A DNA stretch of 64,000 nucleotides from Metapseudomonas boanensis (GCF_018704125.1 NZ_JAGTIS010000002.1:248001-312000), one strand, 5' to 3'; shown: positions 1 to 10,573, counted from the stretch's first letter. A program made the numbers and translations. The notes: generated by a model from the sequence alone, not told the origin.

Positions 1-1372
1 CGCGCCAGAGGTAGTAGAACCAGTCCTCAAAGGCCGGAAACAGGGACTCCCCGGAAAGCCCCAGGCGGCCGGCGACGCTACGGAGAAAGCGTGCCGCCAG
101 GTCATTGTCGGCACCGTAACTGCGCGATTCGTCCGCGTGGAGCTCCGGCTCCTGCCAGATCGGCTCGCCATCGCGGCGCCAGTAGCAGTTCAGGGACCAG
201 CGCGGCAGCTGCTCGCCGGGGTACCACTTGCCCTGGCCGAAGTGCACTAGGCCTTCAGGGGCGTAATGCCCGCGCAGGCGATGGAATAGCTCGGCGGCCA
301 GGCGGCGCTTGTTCGGTCCCAGGGCGGCAGTGTTCCACTCGGGGTCATCGGGGTAGTCGATGGCGATGAACGTGGGCTCGCCGCCCATGGTCAGGCGCAC
401 GTCCCCGCGCGCGAGGTCAGCGTCGATGCGTTCGCCCAGCGCACGGATCGCCTGCCACTGCTCCTCGCTGTAGGGCTTGGTCACCCTTGGCGCTTCCCAG
501 ACCCGCTCGACGCGCATTTCATGGGAGAACTCGCATTCGGACTCGTCCACACCACCTGTGATCGGAGCCGCCGAGGACGGCTCCGGGCTGCAGGCCAGGG
601 GGATGTGGCCTTCGCCGGCGAACAGGCCGGAGGTGGGGTCCAGGCCGATCCAACCCGCGCCCGGCAGGTACACCTCGCACCAGGCATGCAGGTCGGTGAA
701 GTCCACTTCAGTACCACTGGGGCCATCGAGGGATTTCTGGTCAGCGGTGAGCTGAATCAGGTAGCCGGACACAAAGCGCGCCGCCAGACCAAGGTGACGC
801 ATCAGTTGCACCAGTAGCCAGGCGGAGTCGCGGCAGGAGCCGGAAGCCTTTTCCAGGCTTTCCTCAGGCGTCTGCACGCCAGGCTCCATGCGGATCAGGT
901 AGCGGATATCCCGGGCCAGACGTTGGTTCAGCGCCACCAGGAAGTCGACGCTGCCCTTGGGCGTGAGGTCGATGCCGGCCAGATAGTCGGCGAACAGCGG
1001 CGTGGCCGGCAAGCAACTCAGGTAAGGCGCCAACTCACGCCGCTCATCGGCGGTGTAGGTGAAGGGAATCTGCTCGGCATAGGGCTCGAGGAAGAAATCG
1101 AAGGGGTTGAACACCGCCATTTCGGCGACCAGGTCTACCTCGACCTTCAGCTCCCGGGTTTTCTCCGGGAACACCAGACGCGCCAGGTAGTTGCCCTGCG
1201 GATCCTGCTGCCAGTTGATGAAGTGCTTGCCAGGCGCCACTTTCAGCGAATAGCCGAGGATCCGCGTACGGCTGTGGGGCGCAGGACGCAGACGGATGAT
1301 CTGCGGACCGAGATTGACCTCCCGGTCGTAGCGATAGTGAGTGACGTGATGCAGTGCGACATGGATCGACAC
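1..1372 (-). CDS. Transglutaminase-like / DUF2126 family protein, N-terminal part (gene runs off the window)
   Basis: The visible 457 codons form the N-terminal part of a large two-domain protein. They begin with a bacterial transglutaminase-like N-terminal domain (HHVTHYRYDR near the start). A transglutaminase core follows, with the classic Cys-His-Asp residues: Cys in GSCRDSAW near residue 179, His in HAWCEV near 230 and Asp in LDPTSG shortly after. After about residue 300 the sequence enters the DUF2126 region (MGGEPTFIAIDYPDDPEWN). I chose GTG at 1372-1370 because GCAGGAGG lies 6 bases upstream. Family members are about 1100 residues long, so well over half is outside the window. The fold is that of a papain-like transpeptidase or peptidase. 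The substrate is unknown, and the genes usually cluster with circularly permuted ATP-grasp and alpha-E proteins that would lie to the left. Confidence 0.85.
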   Translation of the reverse strand, partial: MSIHVALHHVTHYRYDREVNLGPQIIRLRPAPHSRTRILGYSLKVAPGKHFINWQQDPQGNYLARLVFPEKTRELKVEVDLVAEMAVFNPFDFFLEPYAEQIPFTYTADERRELAPYLSCLPATPLFADYLAGIDLTPKGSVDFLVALNQRLARDIRYLIRMEPGVQTPEESLEKASGSCRDSAWLLVQLMRHLGLAARFVSGYLIQLTADQKSLDGPSGTEVDFTDLHAWCEVYLPGAGWIGLDPTSGLFAGEGHIPLACSPEPSSAAPITGGVDESECEFSHEMRVERVWEAPRVTKPYSEEQWQAIRALGERIDADLARGDVRLTMGGEPTFIAIDYPDDPEWNTAALGPNKRRLAAELFHRLRGHYAPEGLVHFGQGKWYPGEQLPRWSLNCYWRRDGEPIWQEPELHADESRSYGADNDLAARFLRSVAGRLGLSGESLFPAFEDWFYYLWR

Positions 1373-1794
1373 GGCGGGCCTCCTGCGAGCCTGGGCGATA
1401 TCCGGGAGCGCGCAAGACTTGTGCCAGCCCCCAAGTATGGATTTGCGGCGGTTCCGACCCTTGAGGGCACCAGGACGGGGCCACATCTGCCCCCTGACGA
1501 CCCGACCGCACAAGAATGGTTCGTCGGAGTGTCAGCCGCCCTTCCAGCCTAGCGGCCAAAGATGAAGGAGAAAGGAATTCGTGCGTGGCCGCTTAGGCCG
1601 ATTGAGCATAAGCATCTTGGGGGAATGCTGGGATTGAAGCCCGACCCTCGCCCTGAAGCGGAGAGGGAAATTGTCCGTGCCGAGGTTGATACGGCGCCCG
1701 GCACGGCACTGAGCCAGGCAATGCTGCTCCAGAGCTTCAGGCGCGAGTCACCCGATCAACTCAAGGCAGAGGGGTTGGGGGAGGGGGCGCCTCC
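1373..1794. other. Intergenic region without a recognisable gene
   Basis: About 420 bases separate the transglutaminase gene from the ygiQ terminator. Short open frames on both strands lack a ribosome binding site and family resemblance. I see no tRNA, clear repeat or convincing promoter here beyond the GCAGGAGG ribosome binding site of the leftward gene. Confidence 0.5.
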
Positions 1795-1795
1795 A

Positions 1796-1826
1796 AACAA
1801 AAACGCCAGCCCGAAGGCTGGCGTTC
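1796..1826 (-). terminator. Rho-independent terminator of ygiQ
   Basis: A 9-bp stem (AACGCCAGC at 1802-1810 pairing with GCTGGCGTT at 1817-1825) has a 6-base loop. Read on the minus strand it is followed by TTTTTGTTTG. It starts four bases beyond the ygiQ stop codon. Confidence 0.9.
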
Positions 1827-1829
1827 TCA

Positions 1830-4121
1830 TCACCGTGGCGCGGCCGGCCGCTTGCCGGGCTTTTTCTTGCCGCCTTTCTCCGCGGCCGCGGCCTTGTTCT
1901 CGGCCTGCTTGCGGGCGAAGGCGGCGGCCTTGGCCTGCTCGCGCTTGTCCCAGGGATTGCTGCCGTCGCTGCCGCGTGGCGGCAAGCCGGTGTGCTGGGT
2001 CAACATGGCCTTGCCGACCTTCTTGCTGCCAGCTGGGGTCGAGTTCTTGCGGCGGGCGCTGTGGTACTCGTCAGTGGCCGGCTGGTAGGCCGGGATAAGC
2101 TGGTGCTTGCCGTTGCCGATCAGGTCGCCGCGCCCCATGCGCTCGAGCGCCTCGCGCAGCATCGGCCAGCCCTTCGGATCGTGGTAGCGCAGGAAGGCCT
2201 TGTGCAGCCGGCGCTGCTCCTCGCTCTTGACGATTTTCACCCCTTCGCTCTTGTAGGTGACCTTGCGCAGCGGATTCTTGCCCGAGTGGTACATCGCGGT
2301 GGCACTGGCCATGGGCGAGGGGTAGAAGGCCTGCACCTGGTCGGCACGGAAGCCGTTGCGCTTGAGCCAGAGGGCGAGGTTCATCATGTCCTCGTCCGTG
2401 GTACCGGGATGGGCGGCGATGAAGTACGGGATCAGGTACTGCTCCTTGCCCGCTTCCTTCGAGTATTTCTCGAACATCTGCTTGAAGCGGTCATAGGAGC
2501 CGATGCCGGGCTTCATCATCTTGCCCAGAGGCCCTTCCTCGGTATGTTCAGGGGCGATTTTCAGGTAGCCGCCGACGTGGTGGGTCACCAGCTCCTTGAC
2601 GTACTCCGGCGACTCCACGGCCAGGTCATAGCGCAGGCCGGAGGCGATGAGGATTTTCTTCACGCCGGGCAGCGCGCGGGCCGAGCGGTACAGCTGGATC
2701 AGCGCCGAGTGGTCGGTATTGAGATTCTCGCAGATGCCCGGCCAGACACAGGACGGTTTGCGGCAGTGCTTCTCGATCTCCGGGCTCTTGCACGCAATAC
2801 GGTACATGTTGGCGGTCGGCCCGCCGAGGTCGGAGATGACACCAGTGAAGCCGGGGACCTTGTCGCGGATCTCTTCGATCTCGCGGATGATGGACTCTTC
2901 CGAACGGTTCTGGATGATGCGGCCTTCGTGCTCGGTGATCGAGCAGAAGGTACAGCCGCCAAAGCAGCCACGCATGATGTTCACCGAGAAGCGGATCATC
3001 TCGTAGGCTGGGATCTTCTCCTTGCCGTAAGCCGGGTGCGGGACGCGGGCATAGGGCATGCCGAAGACGTAGTCCATCTCCTCGGTGGTCATGGGGATCG
3101 GCGGCGCATTGAACCAGACATCCACCTCGCCATGCCGCTGTACCAGGGCGCGGGCGTTGCCGGGGTTGGTTTCCAGGTGCAATACGCGGTTGGCGTGGGC
3201 GTAGAGCACCGGGTCATTGCGCACCTTCTCGAAGGACGGCAGGCGGATCACGGTCTTGTCGCGTGTCAGCCGCGGGTTGGGCAGCAGTTCGATGACCTTG
3301 GCTTCCTGCGGGTCTTCGCCGGCCGCCCCCTTCTCCTGCTCGATGGCGCAGGCGGCGGTGTCCTGAGTGTTGACGTAGGGGTTGATGATCTTGTCGATCT
3401 TGCCCGGACGATCGATGCGGGTGGAGTCGATCTCGAACCAGCCCTCAGGGGTGTCGCGGCGCAGGAAAGCGGTGCCGCGCACATCGGTGATGTCTTCGAT
3501 CTTCTGTCCGTAGGAGAGGCGCTGGGCGATCTCGACCACGGCGCGTTCGGCGTTGCCGTATAGAAGAATGTCAGCGGTGGCGTCCATCAGGATGGAGCGA
3601 CGCACCTTGTCCTGCCAGTAGTCGTAGTGGGCGATACGGCGCAGGGACGCCTCGATGCCACCGAGCACCACCGGCACGTGAGTGTAGGCCTCCTTGCAGC
3701 GCTGGCTGTAGACCAGGCTGGCGCGATCCGGGCGCTTGCCGGCCATGCCGCCGGGCGTATAGGCGTCGTCGGAGCGGATCTTCTTGTCCGCGGTGTAGCG
3801 GTTGATCATGGAGTCCATGTTGCCCGCCGCCACGCCGAAGAACAGATTCGGCTCGCCGAGCTTCATGAAGTCGTCCTTCGAGCGCCAGTCCGGCTGGGCG
3901 ATGATGCCCACGCGGAAGCCCTGGGCTTCCAGCAGACGGCCTATGATGGCCATGCCGAAGGACGGGTGATCAACGTAGGCATCGCCGGTCACGATGATGA
4001 TGTCGCAGGAATCCCAGCCGAGCTGATCCATTTCTTCCCGGCTCATCGGGAGGAAAGGTGCAGGACCGAAACACTCGGCCCAGTACTTCGGATAGTCGAA
4101 CAGGGGCTTCGCAGCTTGCAT
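1830..4121 (-). CDS. ygiQ: YgiQ family radical SAM protein
   Basis: This 763-residue protein matches the YgiQ family along its whole length, with an N-terminal YgiQ-specific region (residues 1 to about 370) and a radical SAM core. The iron-sulfur ligands are visible as CFGGCTFC, Cys386-x3-Cys390-x2-Cys393. The C-terminus (about 690-763) is Lys/Ala-rich and probably disordered. Radical SAM enzymes cleave S-adenosylmethionine reductively to make a 5'-deoxyadenosyl radical; the substrate of YgiQ is not established. The gene stands alone, divergent from nicD, and ends in its own terminator. Confidence 0.92.
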   Translation of the reverse strand: MQAAKPLFDYPKYWAECFGPAPFLPMSREEMDQLGWDSCDIIIVTGDAYVDHPSFGMAIIGRLLEAQGFRVGIIAQPDWRSKDDFMKLGEPNLFFGVAAGNMDSMINRYTADKKIRSDDAYTPGGMAGKRPDRASLVYSQRCKEAYTHVPVVLGGIEASLRRIAHYDYWQDKVRRSILMDATADILLYGNAERAVVEIAQRLSYGQKIEDITDVRGTAFLRRDTPEGWFEIDSTRIDRPGKIDKIINPYVNTQDTAACAIEQEKGAAGEDPQEAKVIELLPNPRLTRDKTVIRLPSFEKVRNDPVLYAHANRVLHLETNPGNARALVQRHGEVDVWFNAPPIPMTTEEMDYVFGMPYARVPHPAYGKEKIPAYEMIRFSVNIMRGCFGGCTFCSITEHEGRIIQNRSEESIIREIEEIRDKVPGFTGVISDLGGPTANMYRIACKSPEIEKHCRKPSCVWPGICENLNTDHSALIQLYRSARALPGVKKILIASGLRYDLAVESPEYVKELVTHHVGGYLKIAPEHTEEGPLGKMMKPGIGSYDRFKQMFEKYSKEAGKEQYLIPYFIAAHPGTTDEDMMNLALWLKRNGFRADQVQAFYPSPMASATAMYHSGKNPLRKVTYKSEGVKIVKSEEQRRLHKAFLRYHDPKGWPMLREALERMGRGDLIGNGKHQLIPAYQPATDEYHSARRKNSTPAGSKKVGKAMLTQHTGLPPRGSDGSNPWDKREQAKAAAFARKQAENKAAAAEKGGKKKPGKRPAAPR

Positions 4122-4242
4122 ATTTTTTGACCAGCGGGCTTTTCACGGGGCGCGAAATATAGCACAAATTTTGAGCAAATCCGACGCCTACGCTAGGTTT
4201 CTGCGTGCCAACCCACAAGCTGGACGTTCATCGACCGCCCTG

Positions 4243-4271
4243 TGATCACAGTTCCTGCAGGTCGCTATACT
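4243..4271 (+). promoter_or_regulatory. Candidate sigma-70 promoter for nicD
   Basis: TGATCA (4243-4248) and TATACT (4266-4271) are separated by 17 bases and lie about 60 bases before the nicD start. The -10 is good and the -35 is poor. Confidence 0.4.
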
Positions 4272-4329
4272 CCTGCCAAATTGCCGCCCGCCACGCCGAA
4301 CAAGTCGTCACCAACAAGGAGCATGTGCG

Positions 4330-6237
4330 GTGTCACGCCTGACCTTTTCACTGTTCCTGCTACTTTGCTGGCTTGGCACCAATGTGCCTGCACTGGCGGC
4401 CATCGAACTGACCCCAGGCAGCAGCGGCGAGTCCCTGAATGCTTACATCGAGCTGCTCGAAGACCCGGACGGCAGCCTTGGGATCGCCGACATGGGCCGG
4501 CCCGAGGTGCAGCAGCGATTCATGCCAGCAGCCGGTCGCGCCAGCGTGGGCCAGAGCCGGAGCGTCTGGTGGGTCAGGGTACAGCTGACCCGCAGCCCCG
4601 AAGCGCCAAAGCAATGGTGGCTGGAGAACTCGGGCATCACCGTCCAGCGCGTCCAGCTCTACCTGCCGGACGGCCAGGGTGGCTGGACGGAGCGGGAGTC
4701 CAGCGAGGCCCTGCCCTTTGCCCGGACGCGCGACTATTCCTATCGGCGCATGCTGTTCCAGCTCCCGGAGATCGAGGGCCAACCACTCACCCTGTACTTC
4801 CGCAGCTATGACCCGGCGGGCAACTCGTTCCCGCTGAAGATCTGGCAACTGGATGACCTCAAGGAACTGAAGGCTGGCGAGAACCTCGGCTTCGGCTTGG
4901 TCTATGGCGTGATCCTGGCGCTGCTGCTGTACAACCTGTTCATCCTCATTGCGCTGCGTGACCGCGCTTACCTCTGGTACGTGCTGGCCACCGGCAGCGC
5001 GCTGGTGTTCATCCTCAGCATGACCGGCCACGGCTTCCAGTATTTCTGGTCCGACGCGCCAGTGCCGGTATGGCTGGACCGCATTACCCTGCCCTCGCTC
5101 TGGGGCATCTTCGTGATGCGTTTCACCCAGGAACTGCTCTGCGCACAGCGAGGCTTGCGCTGGGCTGATCGACTATTCAATGTCGCCTGCGCGCTCTACG
5201 CCGTCGCCATCCTGATCAACCTCTTCGGCTACCGCGCCGAGGGTGCCGTCCTGATCGCCGTAACTCCAATCGTGACGGTGCCCACGGCCCTGATCATCGC
5301 CGTCATCCGCTGGCGCCAAGGCTTCTTCCCGGCACGCTTCTACCTGCTGGGCTACGGCACGGTGCTGGTCAGCACTGCAGTCCTGGTAATGCGCGCAGCC
5401 GGCATCATCCAGCCGATCAATTTCACCGCCTACATGTTCCCGGTGGCCATCGCCGCCGAATCGATCCTGTTCTCCTTCGCCCTTGCCTACCGCATCCAGA
5501 TGCTCAAACAGGACAAAGCCGCCGCGCTAGAACAGGCCGACCGCGAGAAGGCCGCACGCCTGGCGCAGATGCAGGCCAGCGCGGACGAGTTGCAGGCAGC
5601 CGTCACCACCCGTACGGCTGAACTGGCAGCAGCCAACCAACGCCTGTGCGAACGTGAACGGGCGCTCGAACATGCGGCCTTCCACGATGCCCTGACCGAG
5701 CTGCCGAATCGCCGTTATCTGATCGAGCGCACCGAATCGGCCCTCTCCAACGCCAAGCGCAATGAGGAATCGCTGGCCCTGATGCTGATCGATCTCGACC
5801 ATTTCAAGCCAATCAATGACCGTTTCGGCCATGATGCCGGCGACCTGATGCTGCGCATCACCGGGCAGCGCCTGCGTGAGCACGTACGCGGCGGCGATGC
5901 CGTGGCGCGATTGGGTGGCGACGAATTCGCCGTACTGATTTGCGGGCCGGATGCCGAGCTACAGGCGCGCGAGCTTGCCCGACGCCTGCTGGAGGAGCTG
6001 GCCGTCCCGGTGGTCTACGGCGACGAGGAGCTGGTCGTGAGCATCAGCATCGGCGTGGCCTTGTTCCCTCGCCACTCCAGCCAGTTCGCCGGCCTTTACC
6101 AGACTGCGGACCGTGCCCTCTACAAGGTCAAGGCCCACGGCCGCTCGGGCGTGGCCGTATTCGGCGAAGACGGTGAGCACTCTGCGGAAAGCAATCTGCA
6201 GCTCGATGTCCTGAGGATTCGCAGCGGGCTGCTATGA
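4330..6237 (+). CDS. nicD: Membrane diguanylate cyclase with 7TMR-DISM sensor (NicD-like)
   Basis: A 635-residue sensor cyclase. A signal peptide (to about residue 24) leads into a periplasmic 7TMR-DISMED2 sensor (about 25-185), then seven membrane helices (about 190-390), a coiled coil (about 395-450) and a GGDEF domain. The active-site motif GGDEF is intact at 529-533, and the inhibitory RxxD site (Arg520, Asp523) lies exactly five residues before it. The enzyme should therefore make c-di-GMP and be product-inhibited. The start is GTG at 4330, with AAGGAG eight bases upstream. Position between ygiQ and alr matches P. aeruginosa PA4929 (NicD), known for glutamate-triggered biofilm dispersion. 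The ligand here is inferred only from that relationship. Confidence 0.88.
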   Translation: MSRLTFSLFLLLCWLGTNVPALAAIELTPGSSGESLNAYIELLEDPDGSLGIADMGRPEVQQRFMPAAGRASVGQSRSVWWVRVQLTRSPEAPKQWWLENSGITVQRVQLYLPDGQGGWTERESSEALPFARTRDYSYRRMLFQLPEIEGQPLTLYFRSYDPAGNSFPLKIWQLDDLKELKAGENLGFGLVYGVILALLLYNLFILIALRDRAYLWYVLATGSALVFILSMTGHGFQYFWSDAPVPVWLDRITLPSLWGIFVMRFTQELLCAQRGLRWADRLFNVACALYAVAILINLFGYRAEGAVLIAVTPIVTVPTALIIAVIRWRQGFFPARFYLLGYGTVLVSTAVLVMRAAGIIQPINFTAYMFPVAIAAESILFSFALAYRIQMLKQDKAAALEQADREKAARLAQMQASADELQAAVTTRTAELAAANQRLCERERALEHAAFHDALTELPNRRYLIERTESALSNAKRNEESLALMLIDLDHFKPINDRFGHDAGDLMLRITGQRLREHVRGGDAVARLGGDEFAVLICGPDAELQARELARRLLEELAVPVVYGDEELVVSISIGVALFPRHSSQFAGLYQTADRALYKVKAHGRSGVAVFGEDGEHSAESNLQLDVLRIRSGLL

Positions 6238-6292
6238 GGGCAGGCTTGCCTAGGAAATGAATTCGCCCCACAGGCTTTGTGCATGACCTTAC

Positions 6293-7369
6293 TTAGGCCA
6301 GGTAACGGCGCGGCACCCGGGCCGTCACCTTGGTCAGCAACTCGTAGCCGATGGTACCGCACGCCGCCGCCAGCTCATCCACCGGCAACTGTGCCCCCCA
6401 GAGCTCGACCGGGTCGCCCACGACGGCGCTCGGAAGGTCTGTCAGGTCCACGGCCAGCATGTCCATGGAAACGCGTCCAGCCAGAGGCACGCGCTGGCCA
6501 TTGACGATCACCGGGGTGCCACTGGGCGCATGGCGCGGATAGCCATCGGCATAGCCGCAGCTGACAGTGCCAATGCGCGACGGTCGCGCGGCTTCCCAGG
6601 TCGCGCCATAACCGACGCTCTCGCCCATCGCTACCTCACGTACTGCAATCAGCTTCGCACTCAGGCTCATGGCTGGCTTGAGCCCCAGTTCATGGGCGCT
6701 GATATCTGCGAAGGGGCTGGCACCATAGAGCATGATGCCGGGACGCACCCAGTCCATATGGGCTGCGGGCATGGTCAGGATCGCCGCCGAGTTGGCCAGG
6801 CTGCGCCGGTCGAAATCCAGCTCCAGCAGGCCGAGGAAGCTTTCCAGCTGCCGCTCGTTGAGCTCGTGGCCGCGCAGGTCGGCGCAGGCGAAGTGGCTGA
6901 TCAGGTTGAGTTCGGCGACTTGGGGGGCGCCCTTCAGGCGCGCATGGCAATGGCGCAACTCGTCCTCGCCGAATCCCAGGCGATGCATGCCGGAATCGAG
7001 TTTGAGCCAGACGTTCAGCGGCCGGCTGAGCGGTGCGGCCAGCAGCGCAGCAGCCTGCTCGCTGCCCTGCACCACGACATCGAGGCCAAGTTGTGCGGCC
7101 AACTGGTACTCAACGGCCTCGAAGCAGCCCTCCAGCAACAGGATGCGCGTCTGGTCATCCAGCGCCCGGACCTCGGCCGCCTCCTCCAGGCAAGCTACGG
7201 CAAAACCATCCGCCTCACCGTGCAAGACGCTGACGACTTCACGCACGCCGTGGCCATAGGCATTGGCTTTGACCACGGCAAACGCTTCCCGGCCCGGCGC
7301 GCAGCGCTTGGCAACGGCATAGTTGTGGCGAATGGCGGACAGGTCGATGGCAGCGATCAGCGGGCGCAT
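6293..7369 (-). CDS. alr: Alanine racemase
   Basis: This PLP-dependent enzyme interconverts L- and D-alanine in the cytoplasm, supplying D-Ala for peptidoglycan. The 358-residue protein is of normal family length. The PLP-binding lysine is Lys34 in VVKANAYGHG, and the second catalytic base is the tyrosine in SVGYGATW near residue 254. It lies 70 bases downstream of dnaB on the same strand, the arrangement found across Pseudomonas. Many pseudomonads also carry dadX next to dadA; the dnaB-linked copy is the one called alr. Confidence 0.94.
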   Translation of the reverse strand: MRPLIAAIDLSAIRHNYAVAKRCAPGREAFAVVKANAYGHGVREVVSVLHGEADGFAVACLEEAAEVRALDDQTRILLLEGCFEAVEYQLAAQLGLDVVVQGSEQAAALLAAPLSRPLNVWLKLDSGMHRLGFGEDELRHCHARLKGAPQVAELNLISHFACADLRGHELNERQLESFLGLLELDFDRRSLANSAAILTMPAAHMDWVRPGIMLYGASPFADISAHELGLKPAMSLSAKLIAVREVAMGESVGYGATWEAARPSRIGTVSCGYADGYPRHAPSGTPVIVNGQRVPLAGRVSMDMLAVDLTDLPSAVVGDPVELWGAQLPVDELAAACGTIGYELLTKVTARVPRRYLA

Positions 7370-7439
7370 GGGCGGGCTCTAGAACGAAAACGGGCGTCCA
7401 TGATACCGCCTGGACGCCCGCGTTCATTGATCCAGCTTC

Positions 7440-8834
7440 TTACTCATCGTCGAAGTTGTACGCACCCGGCGCCAGGTTCTCAAAGCGCGAATACTTGCCC
7501 ATGAAGGCCAGGCGAACGGTCCCGATGGGGCCGTTACGCTGCTTGCCGATGATGATCTCGGCAACGCCCTTGTACTCGGTCTCAGGGTGATAGACCTCGT
7601 CGCGGTACACGAACATGATGATGTCGGCGTCCTGCTCGATCGCTCCCGATTCACGAAGGTCAGAGTTCACCGGACGCTTGTTGGGTCGCTGTTCCAGCGA
7701 GCGGTTGAGCTGGGAGAGCGCGATCACCGGGCAGTTGAACTCTTTGGCCAGGGCCTTGAGCGAGCGAGAGATCTCGGAAATCTCGTTGACCCGGCTGTCG
7801 CCGCTGGAGCCGGGAATCTGCATGAGCTGCAGGTAGTCGACCATGATCAGGCCGATCTCACCGTGCTCGCGGGCCAGGCGGCGGGTACGCGCGCGCATTT
7901 CCGAAGGCGAGATGCCGGCGGTATCGTCGATGAACAGCTTGCGGTCGTTGAGCAGGTTCACCGCCGAGGTCAGGCGCGGCCAGTCATCGTCGTCCAGTCG
8001 GCCGGCACGCACCTTGGTCTGGTCGATGCGCCCAAGAGAGGCGAGCATACGAATCACGATGGATTCAGAAGGCATCTCCAGCGAATACACCAGGATCGCC
8101 TTGTCGCTGCGCATCAGCGCATTCTCGACCAGGTTCATCGCGAAGGTGGTCTTACCCATGGACGGACGACCCGCGACAATGATCAGGTCGGCCGGCTGAA
8201 GGCCGCTGGTCTGGGTGTCCAGGTCGTTGAAGCCGGTGGACAGGCCGGTGATGGCGTCGCCGTTGTTGAACAGCTCATCGATCCGATCGATCGCCCTCAC
8301 CAGGATGTCATTGATGCCGACTGGGCCGCCGGTCTTGGGCCGTGCTTCGGCGATCTGGAAGATCAGACGCTCGGCTTCATCGAGGATTTCTTCGCCGGTG
8401 CGGCCCTGCGGCGCATAGGCGCTGTCGGCGATCTCGTTGCTGATACCGATCAGCTGGCGCAAGGTGGCGCGCTCGCGAATGATCTGTGCGTAGGCCTTGA
8501 TGTTGGCAACCGACGGGGTGTTCTTCGCCAGTTCGCCGAGGTAGGCCAGTCCGCCGACCTGGGGCAGTTGGCCTTCCTTGTCCAGTTGCTCTGACAAGGT
8601 GACCACGTCGAATGGCATGTTGCGTTCGGCCAGTTTGAAGATGGCGCGGAAGATCAGCCGATGATCGTGGCGATAGAAGTCACCGTCGGACACCTGGTCG
8701 AGCACGCGCTCCCAGGCATTGTTGTCCAGCATCAGGCCCCCGAGGACGGCCTGCTCGGCCTCGATGGAGTGCGGCGGCACTTTCAGGGCGGAAGTTTGCA
8801 GGTCGAATTGTTCCGGGACGGAGATATCGTTCAT
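7440..8834 (-). CDS. dnaB: Replicative DNA helicase DnaB
   Basis: DnaB is the hexameric 5'-3' helicase that unwinds the replication fork and binds DnaG primase. The N-terminal primase-interacting domain (about 15-120) is joined by a linker to the RecA-like motor, with Walker A GRPSMGKTT (Lys228). I start at ATG 8834 (464 residues, MNDISVPEQ), the usual Pseudomonas length. The open frame extends 13 codons upstream to 8873, but neither ATG has a strong Shine-Dalgarno, so the start rests on family length. No intein is visible. Confidence 0.93.
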   Translation of the reverse strand: MNDISVPEQFDLQTSALKVPPHSIEAEQAVLGGLMLDNNAWERVLDQVSDGDFYRHDHRLIFRAIFKLAERNMPFDVVTLSEQLDKEGQLPQVGGLAYLGELAKNTPSVANIKAYAQIIRERATLRQLIGISNEIADSAYAPQGRTGEEILDEAERLIFQIAEARPKTGGPVGINDILVRAIDRIDELFNNGDAITGLSTGFNDLDTQTSGLQPADLIIVAGRPSMGKTTFAMNLVENALMRSDKAILVYSLEMPSESIVIRMLASLGRIDQTKVRAGRLDDDDWPRLTSAVNLLNDRKLFIDDTAGISPSEMRARTRRLAREHGEIGLIMVDYLQLMQIPGSSGDSRVNEISEISRSLKALAKEFNCPVIALSQLNRSLEQRPNKRPVNSDLRESGAIEQDADIIMFVYRDEVYHPETEYKGVAEIIIGKQRNGPIGTVRLAFMGKYSRFENLAPGAYNFDDE

Positions 8835-8946
8835 GGGCTCGGAAAAATATTGGGGTAGAAAGACATCGGGCACGGCATCGCTGTTGCGATGACGTGCCCG
8901 ATGTTAGCGGCCCTGCACCCAAGTGCAAGTCCACTCGACGGCTTGC

Positions 8947-9393
8947 TTAGCCAGCGATCACGATCAGCTTGACGGTCGCCTCAACGTCGGTGTGCAGGTG
9001 CACAGCAACGTCGTACTCGCCAACTTGACGGATGGTGCCGTTCGGCAGGCGGACTTCAGCCTTGGCAACCGGAACGCCAGAGGCGGTCAGGGCGTCAGCG
9101 ATGTCGTGGGTGCCGATGGAGCCGAACAGTTTGCCTTCGTCGCCAGCGCTGGCAGTGATGGTCACTTCCAGTTCGGCCAGTTGGGCAGCACGAGTTTCAG
9201 CAGAAGCTTTCTTGTCGGCAGCCTGCTTTTCCAGTTCAGCGCGGCGAGCTTCGAACGCAGCAACGTTCTCAGCGGTAGCAGCGGTGGCCTTGCCTTGCGG
9301 CAGCAGGTAGTTACGGCCGTAACCGGCCTTGACGTTCACCTTGTCGCCCAGGTTGCCCAGGTTGGCGATTTTTTCGAGCAGGATGACTTCCAT
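8947..9393 (-). CDS. rplI: 50S ribosomal protein L9
   Basis: L9 (148 residues) binds domain V of 23S rRNA near the L1 stalk. The N-terminal RNA-binding motif ([17 protein letters not shown]) is followed by a long connecting helix and the C-terminal domain. An AAGAGGT ribosome binding site precedes the ATG at 9393. It is the last gene of the rpsF-rpsR-DUF2232-rplI operon. Confidence 0.97.
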   Translation of the reverse strand: MEVILLEKIANLGNLGDKVNVKAGYGRNYLLPQGKATAATAENVAAFEARRAELEKQAADKKASAETRAAQLAELEVTITASAGDEGKLFGSIGTHDIADALTASGVPVAKAEVRLPNGTIRQVGEYDVAVHLHTDVEATVKLIVIAG

Positions 9394-9414
9394 TTGAGTC
9401 TTACCTCTTAACTT

Positions 9415-10308
9415 TTAACCTTCACCGTTCGCGGGGCCAGGGCCGTTCTTGCGCGCTTGGCGCCCACGAAAATCAATCAGACTGTCGACGATGGCCAAAA
9501 CCACCAGCAACGGATAGATCAGCTGCATGAACAGCAGCAGCGACACGTACAGCCCTACGAGCCAGAAACCAGCCAGCCCGCCCTGCTTGACCAGCCCGTG
9601 TATCAGGGCCAGTCCGGCAAAGGCCAGCGGTACGCTGCAAATCGGCGTCAGCATGGCGAGCTCCAGACCCAGGTTCGGACCTAGTAGCATCGCAGCCAGC
9701 AAGCCAAAGCTCAGCGCCGGCGGCAGCCTCAGCGCGCGAATTTCACGCCCGAAACCACCCGGGTTGTACAAGGCTGCCTGCCAGTAGCGGCCAAGCGTCA
9801 GGCTCAGCACGCAAAGCAGTTGCAGCAGCGCTGCGATCAAACCAGTCAAGACCGGTGCGATCATGGCATCCAGACGCGCTCGCTCGTCCTCCGACAACTG
9901 CGGATGGACACCCCCCATGACCTGCGGCAAGAGCTTCTGCAACTCCCCCGCCATGGCCATGATGGGCTCGCGGAACACCGCACCCAGCACCACGCTGAAC
10001 AACAGCCCGAGCGCCACGCTAACCATCAGCACCCGCGTCCAGGACACGCTGGAACGCAACACCAGGGCCAGTCCGAGCGAGCCGAGCAGCACCAGGAGGG
10101 TGCGCGGTTCGCCGAAGTACCACCAGCCAAGAGCCGGTAGCAGCGCCCAGGCAAGGATGCCGACAGCGTCGTTCATGCCGCGCCGCAGCAGCACCAGGCT
10201 ACCGGCGGCCGCGCTCAGCCAGAACATCATGGGCAGGGCCGCAGCCCCAGCCACCACGAGGGTGGCCTGGGTACGACCGCGCATGATGAACTCAGCCAGG
10301 GCGCGCAT
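9415..10308 (-). CDS. DUF2232 family integral membrane protein
   Basis: This 297-residue, very hydrophobic protein has about seven to eight predicted membrane segments and a short polar C-terminus. It lies between rpsR and rplI in the same orientation, where Pseudomonas genomes regularly carry a DUF2232 gene (PA4933 in PAO1, from memory). Position inside a ribosomal protein operon is conserved, but no function is established. No catalytic motif can be seen. Confidence 0.82.
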   Translation of the reverse strand: MRALAEFIMRGRTQATLVVAGAAALPMMFWLSAAAGSLVLLRRGMNDAVGILAWALLPALGWWYFGEPRTLLVLLGSLGLALVLRSSVSWTRVLMVSVALGLLFSVVLGAVFREPIMAMAGELQKLLPQVMGGVHPQLSEDERARLDAMIAPVLTGLIAALLQLLCVLSLTLGRYWQAALYNPGGFGREIRALRLPPALSFGLLAAMLLGPNLGLELAMLTPICSVPLAFAGLALIHGLVKQGGLAGFWLVGLYVSLLLFMQLIYPLLVVLAIVDSLIDFRGRQARKNGPGPANGEG

Positions 10309-10342
10309 GCGATCTATCCCTTACTCAGTCGACCGCCCGGTC

Positions 10343-10573
10343 TCAACGGCCGTGGCTGTCGGTGTAGGGCAGCAGGGCCAGGTAGCGGGCGCGCTTGATA
10401 GCGGTGGCCAGCTGGCGCTGATACTTGGCTTTGGTGCCGGTGATACGGCTCGGAACGATCTTGCCGGTTTCGGAGACGTAGGCCTTCAGGGTGTTGAGAT
10501 CTTTGAAGTCGATCTCTTTCACGCCTTCAGCGGTGAAACGGCAGAATTTACGACGACGGAAGAAACGTGCCAT
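10343..10573 (-). CDS. rpsR: 30S ribosomal protein S18
   Basis: S18 (76 residues) binds 16S rRNA as a heterodimer with S6 in the platform of the small subunit. Recognised from [17 protein letters not shown], the basic body and its length. It follows rpsF by 28 bases; the two subunits of the heterodimer are therefore made from the same mRNA. Confidence 0.97.
   Translation of the reverse strand: MARFFRRRKFCRFTAEGVKEIDFKDLNTLKAYVSETGKIVPSRITGTKAKYQRQLATAIKRARYLALLPYTDSHGR

Noticed and set aside
1992-3563. 523-codon open frame on the plus strand opposite ygiQ
   Set aside because: It is a mirror frame of a well-matched YgiQ protein in GC-rich DNA, has no ribosome binding site, and its protein shows no family features.
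4241-4250. TGTGATCACA as a Vfr/CRP-binding site upstream of nicD
   Set aside because: The half-sites lack the central six-base spacer of a CRP-type site, so this is just a short palindrome.
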